64,000 nucleotides of DNA from Halopseudomonas phragmitis. Its GTDB lineage: Bacteria; Pseudomonadota; Gammaproteobacteria; Pseudomonadales; Pseudomonadaceae. The stretch spans positions 1,325,501-1,389,500 of the forward strand of contig NZ_CP020100.1 of the NCBI RefSeq assembly GCF_002056295.1, given 5' to 3'. Below are positions 47,215 through 60,083 of the stretch, piece after piece. Position 1 is the stretch's first letter. Each line of letters starts with the position of its first letter. The translations under genes were made by a program, and so were the position numbers. Under the pieces are notes generated by a model that saw nothing but the letters and a program-made list of their open reading frames with translations, ran no database searches and was not told the origin of the DNA.

Positions 47215-48455
47215 TGAGCAAGAGCTATCTGGCAGTCCTGGCGGTCCTGCTGGTCGCCGCGCTGCTGGGCATGGCAGTGGCTGAAGATCCTGGCTATCTG
47301 CTGATCGCCTGGCGCAACATGTCGATTGAGACCAGTATCTGGGTTGGGGTCGGTTTTCTGCTGGCGCTGTGGTTGCTGTACGGTCTGCTGCGGGCTCTGG
47401 TTCGCCTGCTCAATGCCTCTGGCCGGCGAATCAATCCCTGGTCACGCCGCAACCGCCAGCGTCGGGCCAACGAGGTCGCTACCCGGGGTTTGCTGGAGTT
47501 CGCCGAGGGCCACTGGGCGACTGCCTTACGTCTGCTCAAGCGTTCGGCTCCGCAGGCCGAGTTGCCGTTGATCAATTATCTGGCCGCCGCCCGGGCTGCG
47601 CATGAAATGGAAGATTATGCCGAGTGCGACAGCCTGCTGCGCGAAGCCTACGAAAGCAATCCCAAGGCCGATGTGGCGATCGCGGTAACCCAGGCTCAAC
47701 TGCAGATTGCCCGTGGTCAGTTGGAGCAGGCTCTGGCTACCCTGACCCGGCTGCGCAAGCAGCATCCCAAGCATCTTTATGCCCTGAAGCTGATGAGTCA
47801 GCTCTACCTGCGGCTTGAGGACTGGGACCGGCTTGAGCAGTTGTTGCCGGACCTGCGCCGGCACAAGGTGCTTAAGGCTACTGATCAGCAGGCACTGGAA
47901 CATCAGGTTTACGTCGCCTTGCTGAGCCAGGCCGGTCAGCGTAGCCGTCAATTGGATGCCGGTCAGTCCAGTCCGCTCAGCCAGGTCTGGGAGAAGCTGT
48001 CCAGGGAGTTGCGTCAGGACCCGGCGCTGATTGAGGCCTATGCTCTGCAACTGCGTGCAATCGGGGCAGAGGCGCAAGCTGAGGAACTGCTGCGCGAGAG
48101 TCTGCGCCAGCATTATCACGACCGGCTGGTACACCTTTATGGTTTGATCCAGGGTAAAGATCCTGCACGGCAGTTGGCTGGGGCTGAGCGCTGGTTGGCC
48201 GAACACCCGCATAATCCGACCCTGTTGCTGGCGCTTGGCCGCCTGGCCCTGCGTAACAGCCTGTGGGGCAAGGCTCGAGAGTATCTGGAGGCCAGCTTTG
48301 CCAGTCGCAAGGATATTCAGACCTGCGCCGAGCTGGCGCGCATGCTGGAGCATATCGGTGAGCACCAGGCCAGTCAGCGTACGCTGCAGGAGGGCTTTGA
48401 GCTGATGCTGCACGATCTGCCGCAACTGCCTACGCCCAAGTCGCGTTCGGCCTAA
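47214..48455 (+). CDS. hemY: HemY-type membrane TPR protein
   Basis: A 413-residue inner-membrane protein. It has two N-terminal membrane helices (about 4-22 and 40-60), then TPR-like helical repeats to the C-terminus. It matches the proteobacterial HemY that follows hemX, which is unrelated to the Bacillus protoporphyrinogen oxidase of the same name. Translation is coupled to hemX (TGATG). Its 3' end overlaps the convergent binding-protein gene by four bases. Confidence 0.88.
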   Translation: MSKSYLAVLAVLLVAALLGMAVAEDPGYLLIAWRNMSIETSIWVGVGFLLALWLLYGLLRALVRLLNASGRRINPWSRRNRQRRANEVATRGLLEFAEGHWATALRLLKRSAPQAELPLINYLAAARAAHEMEDYAECDSLLREAYESNPKADVAIAVTQAQLQIARGQLEQALATLTRLRKQHPKHLYALKLMSQLYLRLEDWDRLEQLLPDLRRHKVLKATDQQALEHQVYVALLSQAGQRSRQLDAGQSSPLSQVWEKLSRELRQDPALIEAYALQLRAIGAEAQAEELLRESLRQHYHDRLVHLYGLIQGKDPARQLAGAERWLAEHPHNPTLLLALGRLALRNSLWGKAREYLEASFASRKDIQTCAELARMLEHIGEHQASQRTLQEGFELMLHDLPQLPTPKSRSA

Positions 48456-49150
48456 AGTTGACGGTCCAGCTTGTCTCGGGCGGCGCGGCCGGCCTGGGTG
48501 TTGTTGAAGCAGACATGCAGGCTCAACTCACCCAGTAGTCGGGGGTGAAACTGTAACTGGTCTCGGGCCCGGCGCAGGCTTGGTAGCTGATTCTGCCAGT
48601 GCCGCATGACCTCACGATCGACCACTACCAAATCAACTCGCCGATACAGTAACTTGAGCAGGTTGATCTGGTCGTTGACCCCTTCTTCGACCTGTAGCAG
48701 GCCTGCCGCGACCTGCTGATCAAAGGCCGGGGTTTGGTGATAACCGCTGACCACGCCGATCCGGTAGGGGCTTAGATCCTCCAGCGTTTCCCAGTGCAGG
48801 GCCTGGTCACTATGGTAGGCCAGGCCCAGCGAGCTGGTACCCAGAGCCTTGGAGTACAGGCAGTCAGAATTCGGGGACAGGTATTCGGGATAGTAGCCCA
48901 GGTAGTGGGGGTCTTCGGTCGCCTGCTTTACCGCCCGGTTCCAGGGCAGGAAACGAACTGCCAGATCAAGGTCATAGTTGGCCAGCGCTTGGCGAATCCG
49001 GCTGGTGATGCTGCCTTGGCCAGGCAGAGACTCGGCGCTGTACGGTGGCCAGTTCAGGCTGGTCAGGTTCAACTGGTTGCCCTGGGCCAGAAGGCCAGGA
49101 CTCAGGCCCAGCATCAGAAGCAGCAGAGGCAATGATCTGATCAGGCGCAT
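48452..49150 (-). CDS. Exported amino-acid-type solute-binding (SBP_bac_3-like) protein
   Basis: A 232-residue periplasmic protein. A signal peptide is visible (SLPLLLLMLGLSPGLLA, about 22 residues), followed by a type 3 binding-protein fold: LTSLNWPPYSAESLPGQG, then VRFLPWNRAVKQA, GVVSGY and DLVVVDREV. No ABC permease genes accompany it, so it may be a stand-alone receptor. No clear ribosome-binding site is seen before the ATG. Confidence 0.78.
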   Translation of the reverse strand: MRLIRSLPLLLLMLGLSPGLLAQGNQLNLTSLNWPPYSAESLPGQGSITSRIRQALANYDLDLAVRFLPWNRAVKQATEDPHYLGYYPEYLSPNSDCLYSKALGTSSLGLAYHSDQALHWETLEDLSPYRIGVVSGYHQTPAFDQQVAAGLLQVEEGVNDQINLLKLLYRRVDLVVVDREVMRHWQNQLPSLRRARDQLQFHPRLLGELSLHVCFNNTQAGRAARDKLDRQL

Positions 49151-49284
49151 GCGTTGTCAGTCTGTCCGTATACTGTCAAATGGCGTGGGCTTCCCAAATG
49201 GTGGAAAGAGTTTGTGGCTTTATAGTGCGACCTAAAAGTTGGTTTGGTGAAGCCCTGATGGAGAATTAATTCGCTTTTGGTCTT

Positions 49285-50256
49285 TCAATGACCTCTTGGT
49301 GCATAAGCGAACACGTCTGCGTGCATGCGTTCGGCAGGCATTCCGGCAGCCACCAGAGCGTCGAGCGTGGCATAGACCATCACTGGTGAGCCGCTCACAT
49401 AGAACTCGTAATCGGCCAGGTCTGCCAGGTCTTCGCAGACGGCCTGGTGCAGCATGCCCTGGCGTCCGGGCCAGTCCGGCTGGTCGCTAACCACCTGCTC
49501 CAGATACAAGTTGGGATGCGCTCGCCACTGTTCCCAATAGGGGGCTTGATACAAGTCGGCGGTCTTGCGCACTCCCCAGTACAGATGGATCGGGTGTTCA
49601 AAGCCGCGGTTCAGAGCATCCTGGATCAGGCTTTGCATTTGTGCCAACCCGGTGCCAGCGGCAATCAGTACCAGTGGGCGGTTGGGCAGCTCCAGTAGGT
49701 GGCAGTTGCCAAAGGGAACCTTGACCCGGGCCAGACGCTGTTGCTGCAACTGTTCTATCAGTTGCTGGGCCGAAGCTTCCCGGCTCAGGATGTGCAACTC
49801 CAGCAGCCGTGGTTCCGATGGTGCGGAGGCGATGGAGAAGGCTGAGGCCTCGCCGTCGTCGCGCTCGAGTAGCAGATACTGGCCGGCATGGTAGTGCAGG
49901 GGTTTGCCGGCCGGGGTGCGCAAGCGCACGCGCCAGACATCGCCGCCGAGTTCCTGGAGCTCTTCGAGCTGACAAGCCAGGCTGCGCAGTGGCAGCTCGC
50001 CGGGGGCCAGGACGCCTTCCCAGTGCAGTTCGCAGTCTTCCAATGGCTCGGCCAGGCAGGTGAAGAGTTCACCTTGGGCAAGCTGTGAGTCGCCCTGGCG
50101 CACCCGGCCGCTGATCAGGTTGGCGGCGCAGATGTGGCAGTTGCCATTGCGACAGCTTTGCGGTGCATCAAAACCCAGACGCCGCGCCGCATCAATGATG
50201 CGCTCGCCGGGTTGTAGTTCCAGTACGTGCCCCGAGGGTTGCAGGGTTACTTTCAT
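49285..50256 (-). CDS. [2Fe-2S] ferredoxin-NAD(P)H flavin reductase
   Basis: A 323-residue iron-sulfur flavoprotein. The N-terminal plant-type ferredoxin domain has the cysteines C35, C40, C43 and C67 (CRNGNCHIC ... FTCLAE). It is followed by a ferredoxin-reductase domain with the FAD motif AFSIASAP and the nucleotide site LIAAGTGLAQM. Proteins of this type are often labelled CDP-6-deoxy-glucoseen reductase-like. Its ATG overlaps the ubiD stop (TGATG), indicating coupling. It may supply reduced flavin for UbiD cofactor or quinone chemistry, which is inference. Confidence 0.87.
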   Translation of the reverse strand: MKVTLQPSGHVLELQPGERIIDAARRLGFDAPQSCRNGNCHICAANLISGRVRQGDSQLAQGELFTCLAEPLEDCELHWEGVLAPGELPLRSLACQLEELQELGGDVWRVRLRTPAGKPLHYHAGQYLLLERDDGEASAFSIASAPSEPRLLELHILSREASAQQLIEQLQQQRLARVKVPFGNCHLLELPNRPLVLIAAGTGLAQMQSLIQDALNRGFEHPIHLYWGVRKTADLYQAPYWEQWRAHPNLYLEQVVSDQPDWPGRQGMLHQAVCEDLADLADYEFYVSGSPVMVYATLDALVAAGMPAERMHADVFAYAPRGH

Positions 50257-51722
50257 CAATCGATTCCCAGCTCGGCCCAGAGTGCGTCGATTCGTTGCAC
50301 CACGGTGGGGTCCTGGGCAATGGCTACACCCCATTCGCGGGTGGTTTCGCCGGGCCACTTGTTGGTGGCATCCAGACCCATTTTGCTCCCCAGGCCAGAA
50401 ATTGGCGAGGCGAAATCCAGGTAGTCGATCGGGGTGTTGTCGATCATCACCGTGTCGCGCTTGGGGTCCATGCGGGTGGTGATGGCCCAGATCACATCGT
50501 GCCAGTCGCGGGTGTTGATGTCGTCATCGACCACGATTACGAACTTGGTATACATGAACTGGCGCAGGAAACTCCAAACTCCGAGCATGACCCGCTTAGC
50601 GTGACCCGGATACTGCTTCTTCATTGACACCACCGCCATCCGGTAGGAGCAGCCTTCCGGCGGCAGGTAGAAGTCGGTGATCTCCGGGAACTGCTTCTGC
50701 AAGATGGGAACGAACACCTCGTTCAGGGCCACGCCGAGGATCGCTGGCTCATCCGGCGGGCGGCCGGTGTAGGTGCTGTGGTAGATCGGTTTTTCGCGGC
50801 GGGTGATGCGCTCAACGGTGAACACCGGAAAACTGTCGACTTCGTTGTAATAGCCGGTATGGTCGCCGAACGGGCCTTCCTCGGCCATCTCGTCCGGGTG
50901 GATCACCCCTTCGAGGATGATTTCGGCACTGGCCGGTACTTGCAGCTCACTGCCCCGGCACTTGACCAGTTCGGTGCGCTGGCCACGCAGCAGGCCGGCA
51001 AAGGCGTATTCGGACAGGCTGTCGGGCACCGGGGTGACCGCGCCGAGAATGGTTGCCGGATCGGCGCCCAATGCGACCGCGACCGGAAACGGCTGACCGG
51101 GGTGCTTTTGCTGCCACTCGCGAAAATCCAGAGCGCCACCGCGATGGCTGAGCCAGCGCATGATGACCTTATTGCGACCGATCACCTGCTGGCGGTAGAT
51201 GCCCATGTTCTGCCGCTCCTTGTGCGGTCCCTTGGTGACGACCAGGCCCCAGGTGATCAGCGGGCCGGCATCGCCTGGCCAGCAGGTCTGCACTGGAATG
51301 CGACCCAGATCAACGTCATCGCCTTCTTCGATTACCGCCTGGCAGGGGGCATCACGCACCACCTTGGGCGCCATGGACAGGACTTTCTTGAAGATTGGCA
51401 GTTTCGACCAGGCGTCCTTCAGGCCCTTGGGCGGGTCGGGTTCCTTGAGAAACGCCAGCAGCTTGCCGATCTCACGCAGTTCGCTAACGTCGCTGGCACC
51501 CATGCCCATGGCTACCCGCCCGGGGGTACCGAACAGGTTGCCAAGTACAGGCATGTCGAAGCCGATGGGGTTTTCGAACAGCAGGGCCGGGCCGGCCTTG
51601 CGCAGGGTGCGGTCGCAGATCTCGGTCATCTCCAGCACCGGTGAAACCGGGGTCTGGATGCGTTTCAGTTCACCGGCCTTTTCCAGGCCCTTGATGAAAT
51701 CGCGCAGGTCGGAATATTGCAT
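50256..51722 (-). CDS. ubiD: 4-hydroxy-3-polyprenylbenzoate decarboxylase
   Basis: A prenylated-FMN-dependent decarboxylase in ubiquinone synthesis. It has 488 residues from ATG 51722, the family length. Visible family segments are [49 protein letters not shown] and [19 protein letters not shown]. The frame continues six codons upstream without a site. It is coupled to the downstream iron-sulfur flavin reductase. Confidence 0.95.
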   Translation of the reverse strand: MQYSDLRDFIKGLEKAGELKRIQTPVSPVLEMTEICDRTLRKAGPALLFENPIGFDMPVLGNLFGTPGRVAMGMGASDVSELREIGKLLAFLKEPDPPKGLKDAWSKLPIFKKVLSMAPKVVRDAPCQAVIEEGDDVDLGRIPVQTCWPGDAGPLITWGLVVTKGPHKERQNMGIYRQQVIGRNKVIMRWLSHRGGALDFREWQQKHPGQPFPVAVALGADPATILGAVTPVPDSLSEYAFAGLLRGQRTELVKCRGSELQVPASAEIILEGVIHPDEMAEEGPFGDHTGYYNEVDSFPVFTVERITRREKPIYHSTYTGRPPDEPAILGVALNEVFVPILQKQFPEITDFYLPPEGCSYRMAVVSMKKQYPGHAKRVMLGVWSFLRQFMYTKFVIVVDDDINTRDWHDVIWAITTRMDPKRDTVMIDNTPIDYLDFASPISGLGSKMGLDATNKWPGETTREWGVAIAQDPTVVQRIDALWAELGID

Positions 51723-51837
51723 CTCAGCTTCAAGCCTCAAGCGGCAAGCTGCAAGCAGTCCGTGGATCGCTCCAGCTTGGGGGTGGTCAGATGCGCATTA
51801 TGCCGGTAAAGCGGTCTGCCGGGTGGCAGAAAGTGCA

Positions 51838-51872
51838 ACAGGCTGCAAGTGCGGTTAACACCTGCAGCCTGT
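51838..51872 (-). terminator. Terminator-like hairpin after rho
   Basis: A 10-base perfect stem (ACAGGCTGCA with TGCAGCCTGT) and a 15-base loop, 16 bases beyond the rho stop on the minus strand. A weak T-rich stretch follows. Confidence 0.6.
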
Positions 51873-51887
51873 GACTGGGCGTACAGC

Positions 51888-53153
51888 TTAGTTTTTACTG
51901 CGCTTCATCGACTGGAAGAACTCGTCGTTGGTCTTGGTGTCTTTCAGACGGTCGAGGAGGAATTCGATGGCGGCGATTTCATCCATGGAGTGCAGGATCT
52001 TGCGCAGAATCCACATCCGTTGCAGTTCGTCGTCGCTGGTCAGCAGTTCTTCGCGGCGGGTGCCCGAGCGGTTGATGTTGATCGCCGGGAATACGCGTTT
52101 CTCGGCAATCTTGCGATCCAGGTGGATCTCCATGTTGCCGGTGCCCTTGAATTCTTCGTAGATCACTTCGTCCATCTTCGAGCCGGTATCGACCAGCGCG
52201 GTGGCGATGATGGTCAGGCTGCCGCCTTCCTCGATGTTACGCGCGGCACCGAAGAAGCGCTTGGGCTTTTCCAGGGCGTGAGCGTCGACACCACCGGTCA
52301 GGACCTTGCCGGAGCTCGGGATCACGGTGTTGTAGGCGCGGGCCAGACGGGTAATGGAGTCGAGCAGGATGATCACGTCTTTCTTGTGCTCGACCAGGCG
52401 TTTGGCTTTCTCGATTACCATCTCGGCAACCTGGACGTGGCGGCTCGGCGGCTCGTCGAAGGTTGAGGCGACCACTTCGCCGCGCACGGTGCGTTGCATC
52501 TCGGTCACTTCTTCCGGGCGCTCGTCGATCAGCAGTACGATCAGGTGGCATTCGGGGTTGTTGCGTGCGATGTTCGAAGCAATGTTCTGCAGCATCAGCG
52601 TCTTACCGGCCTTCGGCGGGGCTACCAGCAGGCCGCGTTGGCCTTTGCCGATCGGGGCGCACAGATCGATGATGCGTGCCATCAGGTCTTCAGTTGAGCC
52701 GTTGCCGGCTTCCATCTTCAGCCGTTCGTCCGGGAACAGTGGGGTCAGGTTCTCGAACAGGACCTTGTTCTTGGTGTTTTCCGGCCTGTCGAAGTTGATC
52801 GAGTCAACTTTGAGCAGAGCGAAGTAGCGTTCACCATCCTTGGGAGGGCGAATCTTGCCGGAAATGGTGTCACCAGTGCGGAGGTTGAAGCGGCGGATTT
52901 GGCTGGGAGAAACGTAGATGTCGTCGGGGCCGGCGAGGTAGGAGGAGTCGGCCGAGCGGAGAAAACCAAAACCATCCTGCAGAATTTCCAAAACGCCATC
53001 GCCGTGAATATCTTCGCCGCTCTTGGCGTGCTTCTTGAGTATGGCGAAGATCACATCCTGCTTGCGTGATCGGCCCATGTTTTCAAGGCCCATCTGGTCG
53101 GCGATTTCAAGCAGTTCGGAAATGGGTTTTTGTTTGAGTTCAGTCAGATTCAT
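51888..53153 (-). CDS. rho: Transcription termination factor Rho
   Basis: An RNA-dependent ATPase helicase that ends transcription. It has 421 residues. The N-terminal RNA-binding domain has [15 protein letters not shown]. Walker A is APPKAGKT at about 178-185, followed by [13 protein letters not shown], Walker [17 protein letters not shown] and the C-terminal RTGSK-equivalent [23 protein letters not shown] 53153 is chosen by homology; the upstream in-frame codons are leader sequence. The 201-base gap to trxA must hold its promoter and the trxA terminator. Confidence 0.97.
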   Translation of the reverse strand: MNLTELKQKPISELLEIADQMGLENMGRSRKQDVIFAILKKHAKSGEDIHGDGVLEILQDGFGFLRSADSSYLAGPDDIYVSPSQIRRFNLRTGDTISGKIRPPKDGERYFALLKVDSINFDRPENTKNKVLFENLTPLFPDERLKMEAGNGSTEDLMARIIDLCAPIGKGQRGLLVAPPKAGKTLMLQNIASNIARNNPECHLIVLLIDERPEEVTEMQRTVRGEVVASTFDEPPSRHVQVAEMVIEKAKRLVEHKKDVIILLDSITRLARAYNTVIPSSGKVLTGGVDAHALEKPKRFFGAARNIEEGGSLTIIATALVDTGSKMDEVIYEEFKGTGNMEIHLDRKIAEKRVFPAININRSGTRREELLTSDDELQRMWILRKILHSMDEIAAIEFLLDRLKDTKTNDEFFQSMKRSKN

Positions 53154-53327
53154 AGGGTCGGTTAAATAGTGAGTTTTCGGCAGGACGGGTTTGTCCGAAG
53201 TCGCCCAGGTGAATGGGGGACAGTGATTCAAAGGATGCTAAGTAGGGAAGCCACAGCCGCAGGGAGCGGCAAGGGATTGGGCAAATCTAACACTGCCAGG
53301 CGACGACGTCCAGCCTGTATGCATAAT

Positions 53328-53345
53328 CCCCGGCCGAAGCCGGGG
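53328..53345 (-). terminator. UUCG-loop hairpin after trxA
   Basis: On the minus strand CCCCGGC, loop TTCG, GCCGGGG, starting 9 bases after the trxA stop. The cUUCGg tetraloop makes it very stable. Only a short AT stretch follows. Confidence 0.7.
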
Positions 53346-53354
53346 AGAAGCGGG

Positions 53355-53681
53355 TCACAGATTGCTGTCGAGGAACGCAGCCAGCTGTGACTTGGACAGG
53401 GCGCCGACCTTGGTAGCTTCGACATTGCCGTCCTTGAACAGCATCAGAGTCGGGATGCCACGCACGCCGTACTTGGGCGGGGTATCGGTGTTTTCGTCGA
53501 TGTTCAGCTTGCAGATTTTCAGCTTGCCTTCGTAATCCTTGGCGATTTCGTCAAGGACCGGTGCGATCATCTTGCACGGGCCACACCACTCTGCCCAGTA
53601 GTCGACTAGTACCGGGGCGTCGGACTTGAGGACTTCGGCCTCAAAGCTGCCGTCGGTGACATGCACGATCAAATCACTCAT
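53355..53681 (-). CDS. trxA: Thioredoxin 1
   Basis: A 108-residue disulfide reductase of the cytosol. The active site WCGPC has C33 and C36, followed by the conserved cis-Pro in [13 protein letters not shown] 53681 has GGAGA five bases upstream. It is divergent from ppx and upstream of rho, the usual Pseudomonas order. Confidence 0.98.
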   Translation of the reverse strand: MSDLIVHVTDGSFEAEVLKSDAPVLVDYWAEWCGPCKMIAPVLDEIAKDYEGKLKICKLNIDENTDTPPKYGVRGIPTLMLFKDGNVEATKVGALSKSQLAAFLDSNL

Positions 53682-53832
53682 GTGTCTCTCCAAGGGAAAT
53701 AAGGGTTGGAATGGCGTGCATCATAGCACCACCGTGCGGCCAAGCGGAAGGCGAGTCGGTTTGCTGCAGCGAGTGGGCAAAGGCGCGGGTTGCAGTGTTA
53801 GAATCCGGACAGACTTTTCAAGGGACATTGGT

Positions 53833-55338
53833 ATGGCACAGACAGAACTGGCCGACTTTCCATTGATCGCCGCAATTGACCTGGGCTCCAACAGTTTCCA
53901 CATGGTGCTGGCCAGGGTTGATCACGGCGAGATCCGAATTCTTGAGCGCCGCGGGGAAAAGGTCCAACTGGCCGCCGGGCTCAATGAGCTGGGCGAACTG
54001 AGTGAAGAGGCGATGCAGCGTGGGCTGGATTGTTTACGCCGTTTCGCCCAGTTGATCAGCGGCCTGCCCGATGGTGCGGTACGGATCGTCGGTACCAATG
54101 CCCTGCGTGAGGCGCGCAACCGGGCTCAGTTTATTCGTCAGGTGCGGCAGATTCTCGGTCATCGGGCTGAGGTGATTTCCGGGCGCGAAGAGGCGCGGCT
54201 GATTTATCTGGGGGTTTCGCACACCCTGGCCGATGATGCCGGCAAGCGCCTGGTAGTCGATATCGGTGGTGGCAGTACCGAGTTCATCGTTGGTGAGCGC
54301 TTTGAGTCGCTGCTGCGTGAAAGTCTGCATATGGGCTGTGTGTCCTACAGCCGTGACTTCTTTGCCGACGGGCGGATTTCAGCTGCCCGTTACGCCCAGG
54401 CCTATACCGCCGCGCGCCTGGAGCTGATGAATATCGAACAGGCCATCAGCCGTCTGGGCTGGCAGGAGGCGGTCGGCGCATCTGGGACCATTCGTGCCGT
54501 GGGCTTGTGCATTCAGGCGGCCGGGCGTGGTCAGGGCGAGGTAACGCTTGAGGGTTTGCAATGGCTCAAGCGCAAGGTACTCAAGGCCAGCCATGTCGAC
54601 AAGCTGGAGCTGGATGGGCTCAAGCCAGATCGGCGGCCGATTCTGCCGGCCGGTCTGGCGATCCTTGAAGCCCTGTTTGACGCTCTGGGGGTACAAAGCA
54701 TGACACATTCAGAAGGGGCGTTGCGTGAGGGCGTGCTGTACGACCTGATAGGCCGCCACCAACACGAGGATGTGCGTGAGCGAACCCTGAATGCGCTGGT
54801 CGAACGTTGTCATGTCGATCTGGAACAAGCAGCCCGGGTCGAGGCCAAGGCCATCAGCTTGCTGGGTAAGGTCAACGGGGCCTGGGGACCGTTCGATGCC
54901 AAGCAGGTCGAGCTGCTGCGTTGGGCTGCCCGGGTTCACGAAGTGGGGTTGGATATTGCCCACAATCAGTACCACAAGCACGGCGCCTATCTGATCGAGC
55001 ATGCCGACCTGCCGGGATTTTCACGCCAGGACCAGCAGGCGCTGGCGTTACTGATCCGTGGTCAACGGCGCAATTTGCCATCGGCTGAGCGGCTGAGCGA
55101 GTTCGGCGATGACTCTGGCTGGCTGTTGCGGCTCTGTATGCTGCTGCGTCTGGCCATCCTCTATCACCACATCCGAGGCTTTCAGGATATGCCGGCCCTG
55201 ACGGTCGAGGCCGGCGATGACTTCCTGATTCTGAACTTCCCGGACGGCTGGCTCGAGAGTAATCCCCTGACCCAGGCCGATTTCGCTCAAGAGGCCCAGT
55301 TCTGGGCCAAGATTGGTTATACGCTGACAGTGCGCTGA
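53833..55338 (+). CDS. ppx: Exopolyphosphatase
   Basis: Releases phosphate from polyphosphate ends; related enzymes also hydrolyse pppGpp. It has 501 residues. The actin-like ATPase fold shows [16 protein letters not shown] at the N-terminus and [14 protein letters not shown] in the middle; [15 protein letters not shown] lies in the HD-like C-terminal domain. ATG 53833 follows AGGGA. The longer in-frame extension runs into trxA antisense sequence. Its 3' end overlaps ppk on the opposite strand by 22 bases. Confidence 0.95.
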   Translation: MAQTELADFPLIAAIDLGSNSFHMVLARVDHGEIRILERRGEKVQLAAGLNELGELSEEAMQRGLDCLRRFAQLISGLPDGAVRIVGTNALREARNRAQFIRQVRQILGHRAEVISGREEARLIYLGVSHTLADDAGKRLVVDIGGGSTEFIVGERFESLLRESLHMGCVSYSRDFFADGRISAARYAQAYTAARLELMNIEQAISRLGWQEAVGASGTIRAVGLCIQAAGRGQGEVTLEGLQWLKRKVLKASHVDKLELDGLKPDRRPILPAGLAILEALFDALGVQSMTHSEGALREGVLYDLIGRHQHEDVRERTLNALVERCHVDLEQAARVEAKAISLLGKVNGAWGPFDAKQVELLRWAARVHEVGLDIAHNQYHKHGAYLIEHADLPGFSRQDQQALALLIRGQRRNLPSAERLSEFGDDSGWLLRLCMLLRLAILYHHIRGFQDMPALTVEAGDDFLILNFPDGWLESNPLTQADFAQEAQFWAKIGYTLTVR

Positions 55339-57533
55339 GGCGAGCTGGCCAGCTTTTCCAGCAGTGTCATCTGTGCACTGCGCGGATTCTGATTGCCGGT
55401 CGGGCTTGAACGCAGATAGCTGCCGTCAGGCTGCAGAATCCAGCTCTGGGTATTGTCGCTGAGAAACACCTGCAACTCCTGCTTGGCGCGGCTGACCAGT
55501 TTCTTGCCTTCCAGCGGGAAGCAGGTCTCCACCCGGTTATCCAGATTGCGTTCCATCATGTCGGCGCTCGATAACCAAACCTGCTCCTGGCCTTCATTGA
55601 GGAAGTAATAGACCCGGCTGTGCTCCAGGAACCGACCGATGATCGAACGGACCGTAATGTTGTTCGACACCCCGGGAATGCCCGGGCGCAGACAGCACAT
55701 GCCACGCACGATCAGATCGACCTTGACCCCGGCCTGCGAGGCCTTGAACAGCGCCTTGATCACCTTGGCATCGGTCAGAGCGTTGACCTTGGCGATGATG
55801 TGCGCGGGCTTGCCGGCCTGGGCATTGAGGGTTTCGCGGTTGATCAGCTCAAGCAGTCGTTTCTTCAGGGTGAAGGGCGCCTGCAGCAGTTTCTTCATGC
55901 GCAGGGTCTTGCCCATGCCGATCAGCTGGTTGAATAGTTTGTGCACGTCTTCAGTCAGGGCCAGGTCTGAGGTCAGGATGCTGTAGTCGGTATACAGCCT
56001 GGCGTTGCCGGCGTGATAGTTGCCGGTGCCAAGATGGGCATAGCGGCACAGGGTTTTGTCCTCGCGGCGCAGGATCAGCATCATCTTGGCGTGGGTCTTG
56101 AAGCCGACCACGCCGTAGATCACTACCGCTCCAGCCTGCTGCAAGCGGCTGGCCAGTTGCAGGTTGGATTCCTCGTCAAAGCGTGCACGCAGCTCGATCA
56201 CCACCGTGACTTCCTTGCCATTGCGTGCGGCATCGACCAGAGCGTTGACGATTTCCGAGTTGGCACCGGTGCGATACAGGGTCTGCTTGATTGCCAGTAC
56301 GTTGGGATCCTGGGCGGCCTGGCGCAACAGATCGACCACCGGGCTGAACGATTCGTAGGGGTGCAGCAGCAGGATGTCCTGCTTGCTGATTGCCTGGAAC
56401 AGGTTGTCGGCACTCGAGAGTAGCTTGGGAATCCCCGGGCTGAACGATGGGAATTGCAGATTGGTGTGGTTGGTCAGGCCGGTGATCGAGAATAGTCGGG
56501 TCAGGTTGACCGGGCCGTTGACCTCGTACAGCTCCGACTCGCTCAGACCGAACTGCCTTAGTAGAAAGTCTGTCAGCGGCTTGGGACAATTGTCAGCGAC
56601 TTCCAGACGTACCGCATCGCCGTAGCGACGTGACAGCAGTTCGCCGCGCAGGGCCCGGGCCAGATCATCGACCTCGTCCGGGTCGACGATCAGGTCGGCG
56701 TTGCGGGTCAGACGGAACTGATAGCAGCCCAGCACCTTCATGCCGGGGAACAGGTCGTCAGCATGGTCGTGAATGATCGAGGACAGGAACACGAAGTTGT
56801 CACCGCCGTCGCACAGTTCGTCTGGCAAGCGGATCAGCCGTGGCAGTGAGCGCGGTGCCGGGATGATCGCCAACCCCGAGTCGCGGCCGAAGGCGTCCAC
56901 GCCCTCGAGTTGAACGATGAAGTTCAGGCTCTTGTTGACCAGCAGCGGGAACGGATGGGTGGGGTCAAGGCCAATCGGGCTGATGATCGGAGCCACTTCC
57001 TGGCGGAAGTAGCGGCGGATCCACAGGGTCTGCTTGTGGGTCCACTGCCGCCGGCGCACGAAGCGAATGCCGTGTTCGGCCAGTTGCGGCAGCAGTACGT
57101 CGTTGAGCAGGGCGTACTGGCGGGCCACCTGCTGGTGGGCGATTTCGCTGATCTTGCTCAGTACCTGTTGCGGTTGCAGACCGTCGGGCCCGGTCTGCTC
57201 GCGGGCGAAGGTGATCTGCTTTTTCAGCCCGGCGACGCGGATTTCGAAGAACTCGTCGAGGTTGCTGGAAAAAATCAGCAGGAACTTCAGGCGCTCGAGC
57301 AGCGGATAGGATTCATCCAGTGCCTGCTCGAATACCCGGATATTGAACTGCAACTGCGACAGTTCACGATGGATATACAGCTCCGGGGCATTGATGTCGG
57401 CCGGGGTTACCGGTTCGACCGCTGCTGGGGCGGAAACACTGTGGACCACCCGGGCTGGCGCCTCACTGGTCTCTAGCTCACTGGTTGCAGCCAGTTCGTC
57501 CTGGTCAGTGGGTACGCTCTTGAGTTCCTGCAT
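55317..57533 (-). CDS. ppk: Polyphosphate kinase 1
   Basis: Makes polyphosphate from ATP through a phosphohistidine. It has 738 residues. The head domain begins [15 protein letters not shown], and the catalytic histidine is H481 in FKTHAKM; the ERNLDNRVE segment near the C-terminus fits the ATP site. The first 45 residues are low-complexity and variable. ATG 57533 has GAGGA upstream. It is convergent with ppx, and the 3' overlap ties the opposing enzymes of polyphosphate metabolism. Confidence 0.96.
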   Translation of the reverse strand: MQELKSVPTDQDELAATSELETSEAPARVVHSVSAPAAVEPVTPADINAPELYIHRELSQLQFNIRVFEQALDESYPLLERLKFLLIFSSNLDEFFEIRVAGLKKQITFAREQTGPDGLQPQQVLSKISEIAHQQVARQYALLNDVLLPQLAEHGIRFVRRRQWTHKQTLWIRRYFRQEVAPIISPIGLDPTHPFPLLVNKSLNFIVQLEGVDAFGRDSGLAIIPAPRSLPRLIRLPDELCDGGDNFVFLSSIIHDHADDLFPGMKVLGCYQFRLTRNADLIVDPDEVDDLARALRGELLSRRYGDAVRLEVADNCPKPLTDFLLRQFGLSESELYEVNGPVNLTRLFSITGLTNHTNLQFPSFSPGIPKLLSSADNLFQAISKQDILLLHPYESFSPVVDLLRQAAQDPNVLAIKQTLYRTGANSEIVNALVDAARNGKEVTVVIELRARFDEESNLQLASRLQQAGAVVIYGVVGFKTHAKMMLILRREDKTLCRYAHLGTGNYHAGNARLYTDYSILTSDLALTEDVHKLFNQLIGMGKTLRMKKLLQAPFTLKKRLLELINRETLNAQAGKPAHIIAKVNALTDAKVIKALFKASQAGVKVDLIVRGMCCLRPGIPGVSNNITVRSIIGRFLEHSRVYYFLNEGQEQVWLSSADMMERNLDNRVETCFPLEGKKLVSRAKQELQVFLSDNTQSWILQPDGSYLRSSPTGNQNPRSAQMTLLEKLASSPQRTVSV

Positions 57534-57553
57534 GACATCCTCGATAACTTGGG

Positions 57554-59840
<2,287 letters not shown>

Positions 59841-60035
59841 GCGGACACATCCTTGTCCGGAGCTAACCGGATCGCTGCAAGCGGCCAGGAGCTACAACCT
59901 ATTCAGCCTAGTCGCTGAACGGTATTGGGGAAAGCGGCCTGGCGCCCTGTTGTTGGCAAAGTGTGCGGTGGTCTACAAAACGGCTGCATTCCACTACGCT
60001 CAAAGACTGCATGGGAGAGCGTTGGTTCGCCTGGA

Positions 60036-60041
60036 TATAAT
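60036..60041 (+). promoter_or_regulatory. Consensus -10 box TATAAT
   Basis: A perfect sigma-70 -10 hexamer 42 bases before the ATG of the thioredoxin-like gene, in the 243-base divergent space upstream of the diguanylate cyclase gene. No good -35 is seen at 17 bases (GGGAGA). The remainder of this intergenic stretch shows no other clear element. Confidence 0.4.
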
Positions 60042-60083
60042 GCTCGCCCTGTTTTTTGACCGGCGGTCATGGCGGAAGGTTCT

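Noticed and set aside
51723-51780. CAAGC-rich stretch upstream of ubiD as a CRISPR-like repeat
   Set aside because: Only a few short irregular repeats with no uniform spacers; no cas genes in the window.
53626-53832. Upstream extension of ppx to 53626
   Set aside because: It runs antisense through trxA and lacks a site; ATG 53833 has AGGGA and matches the family N-terminus.
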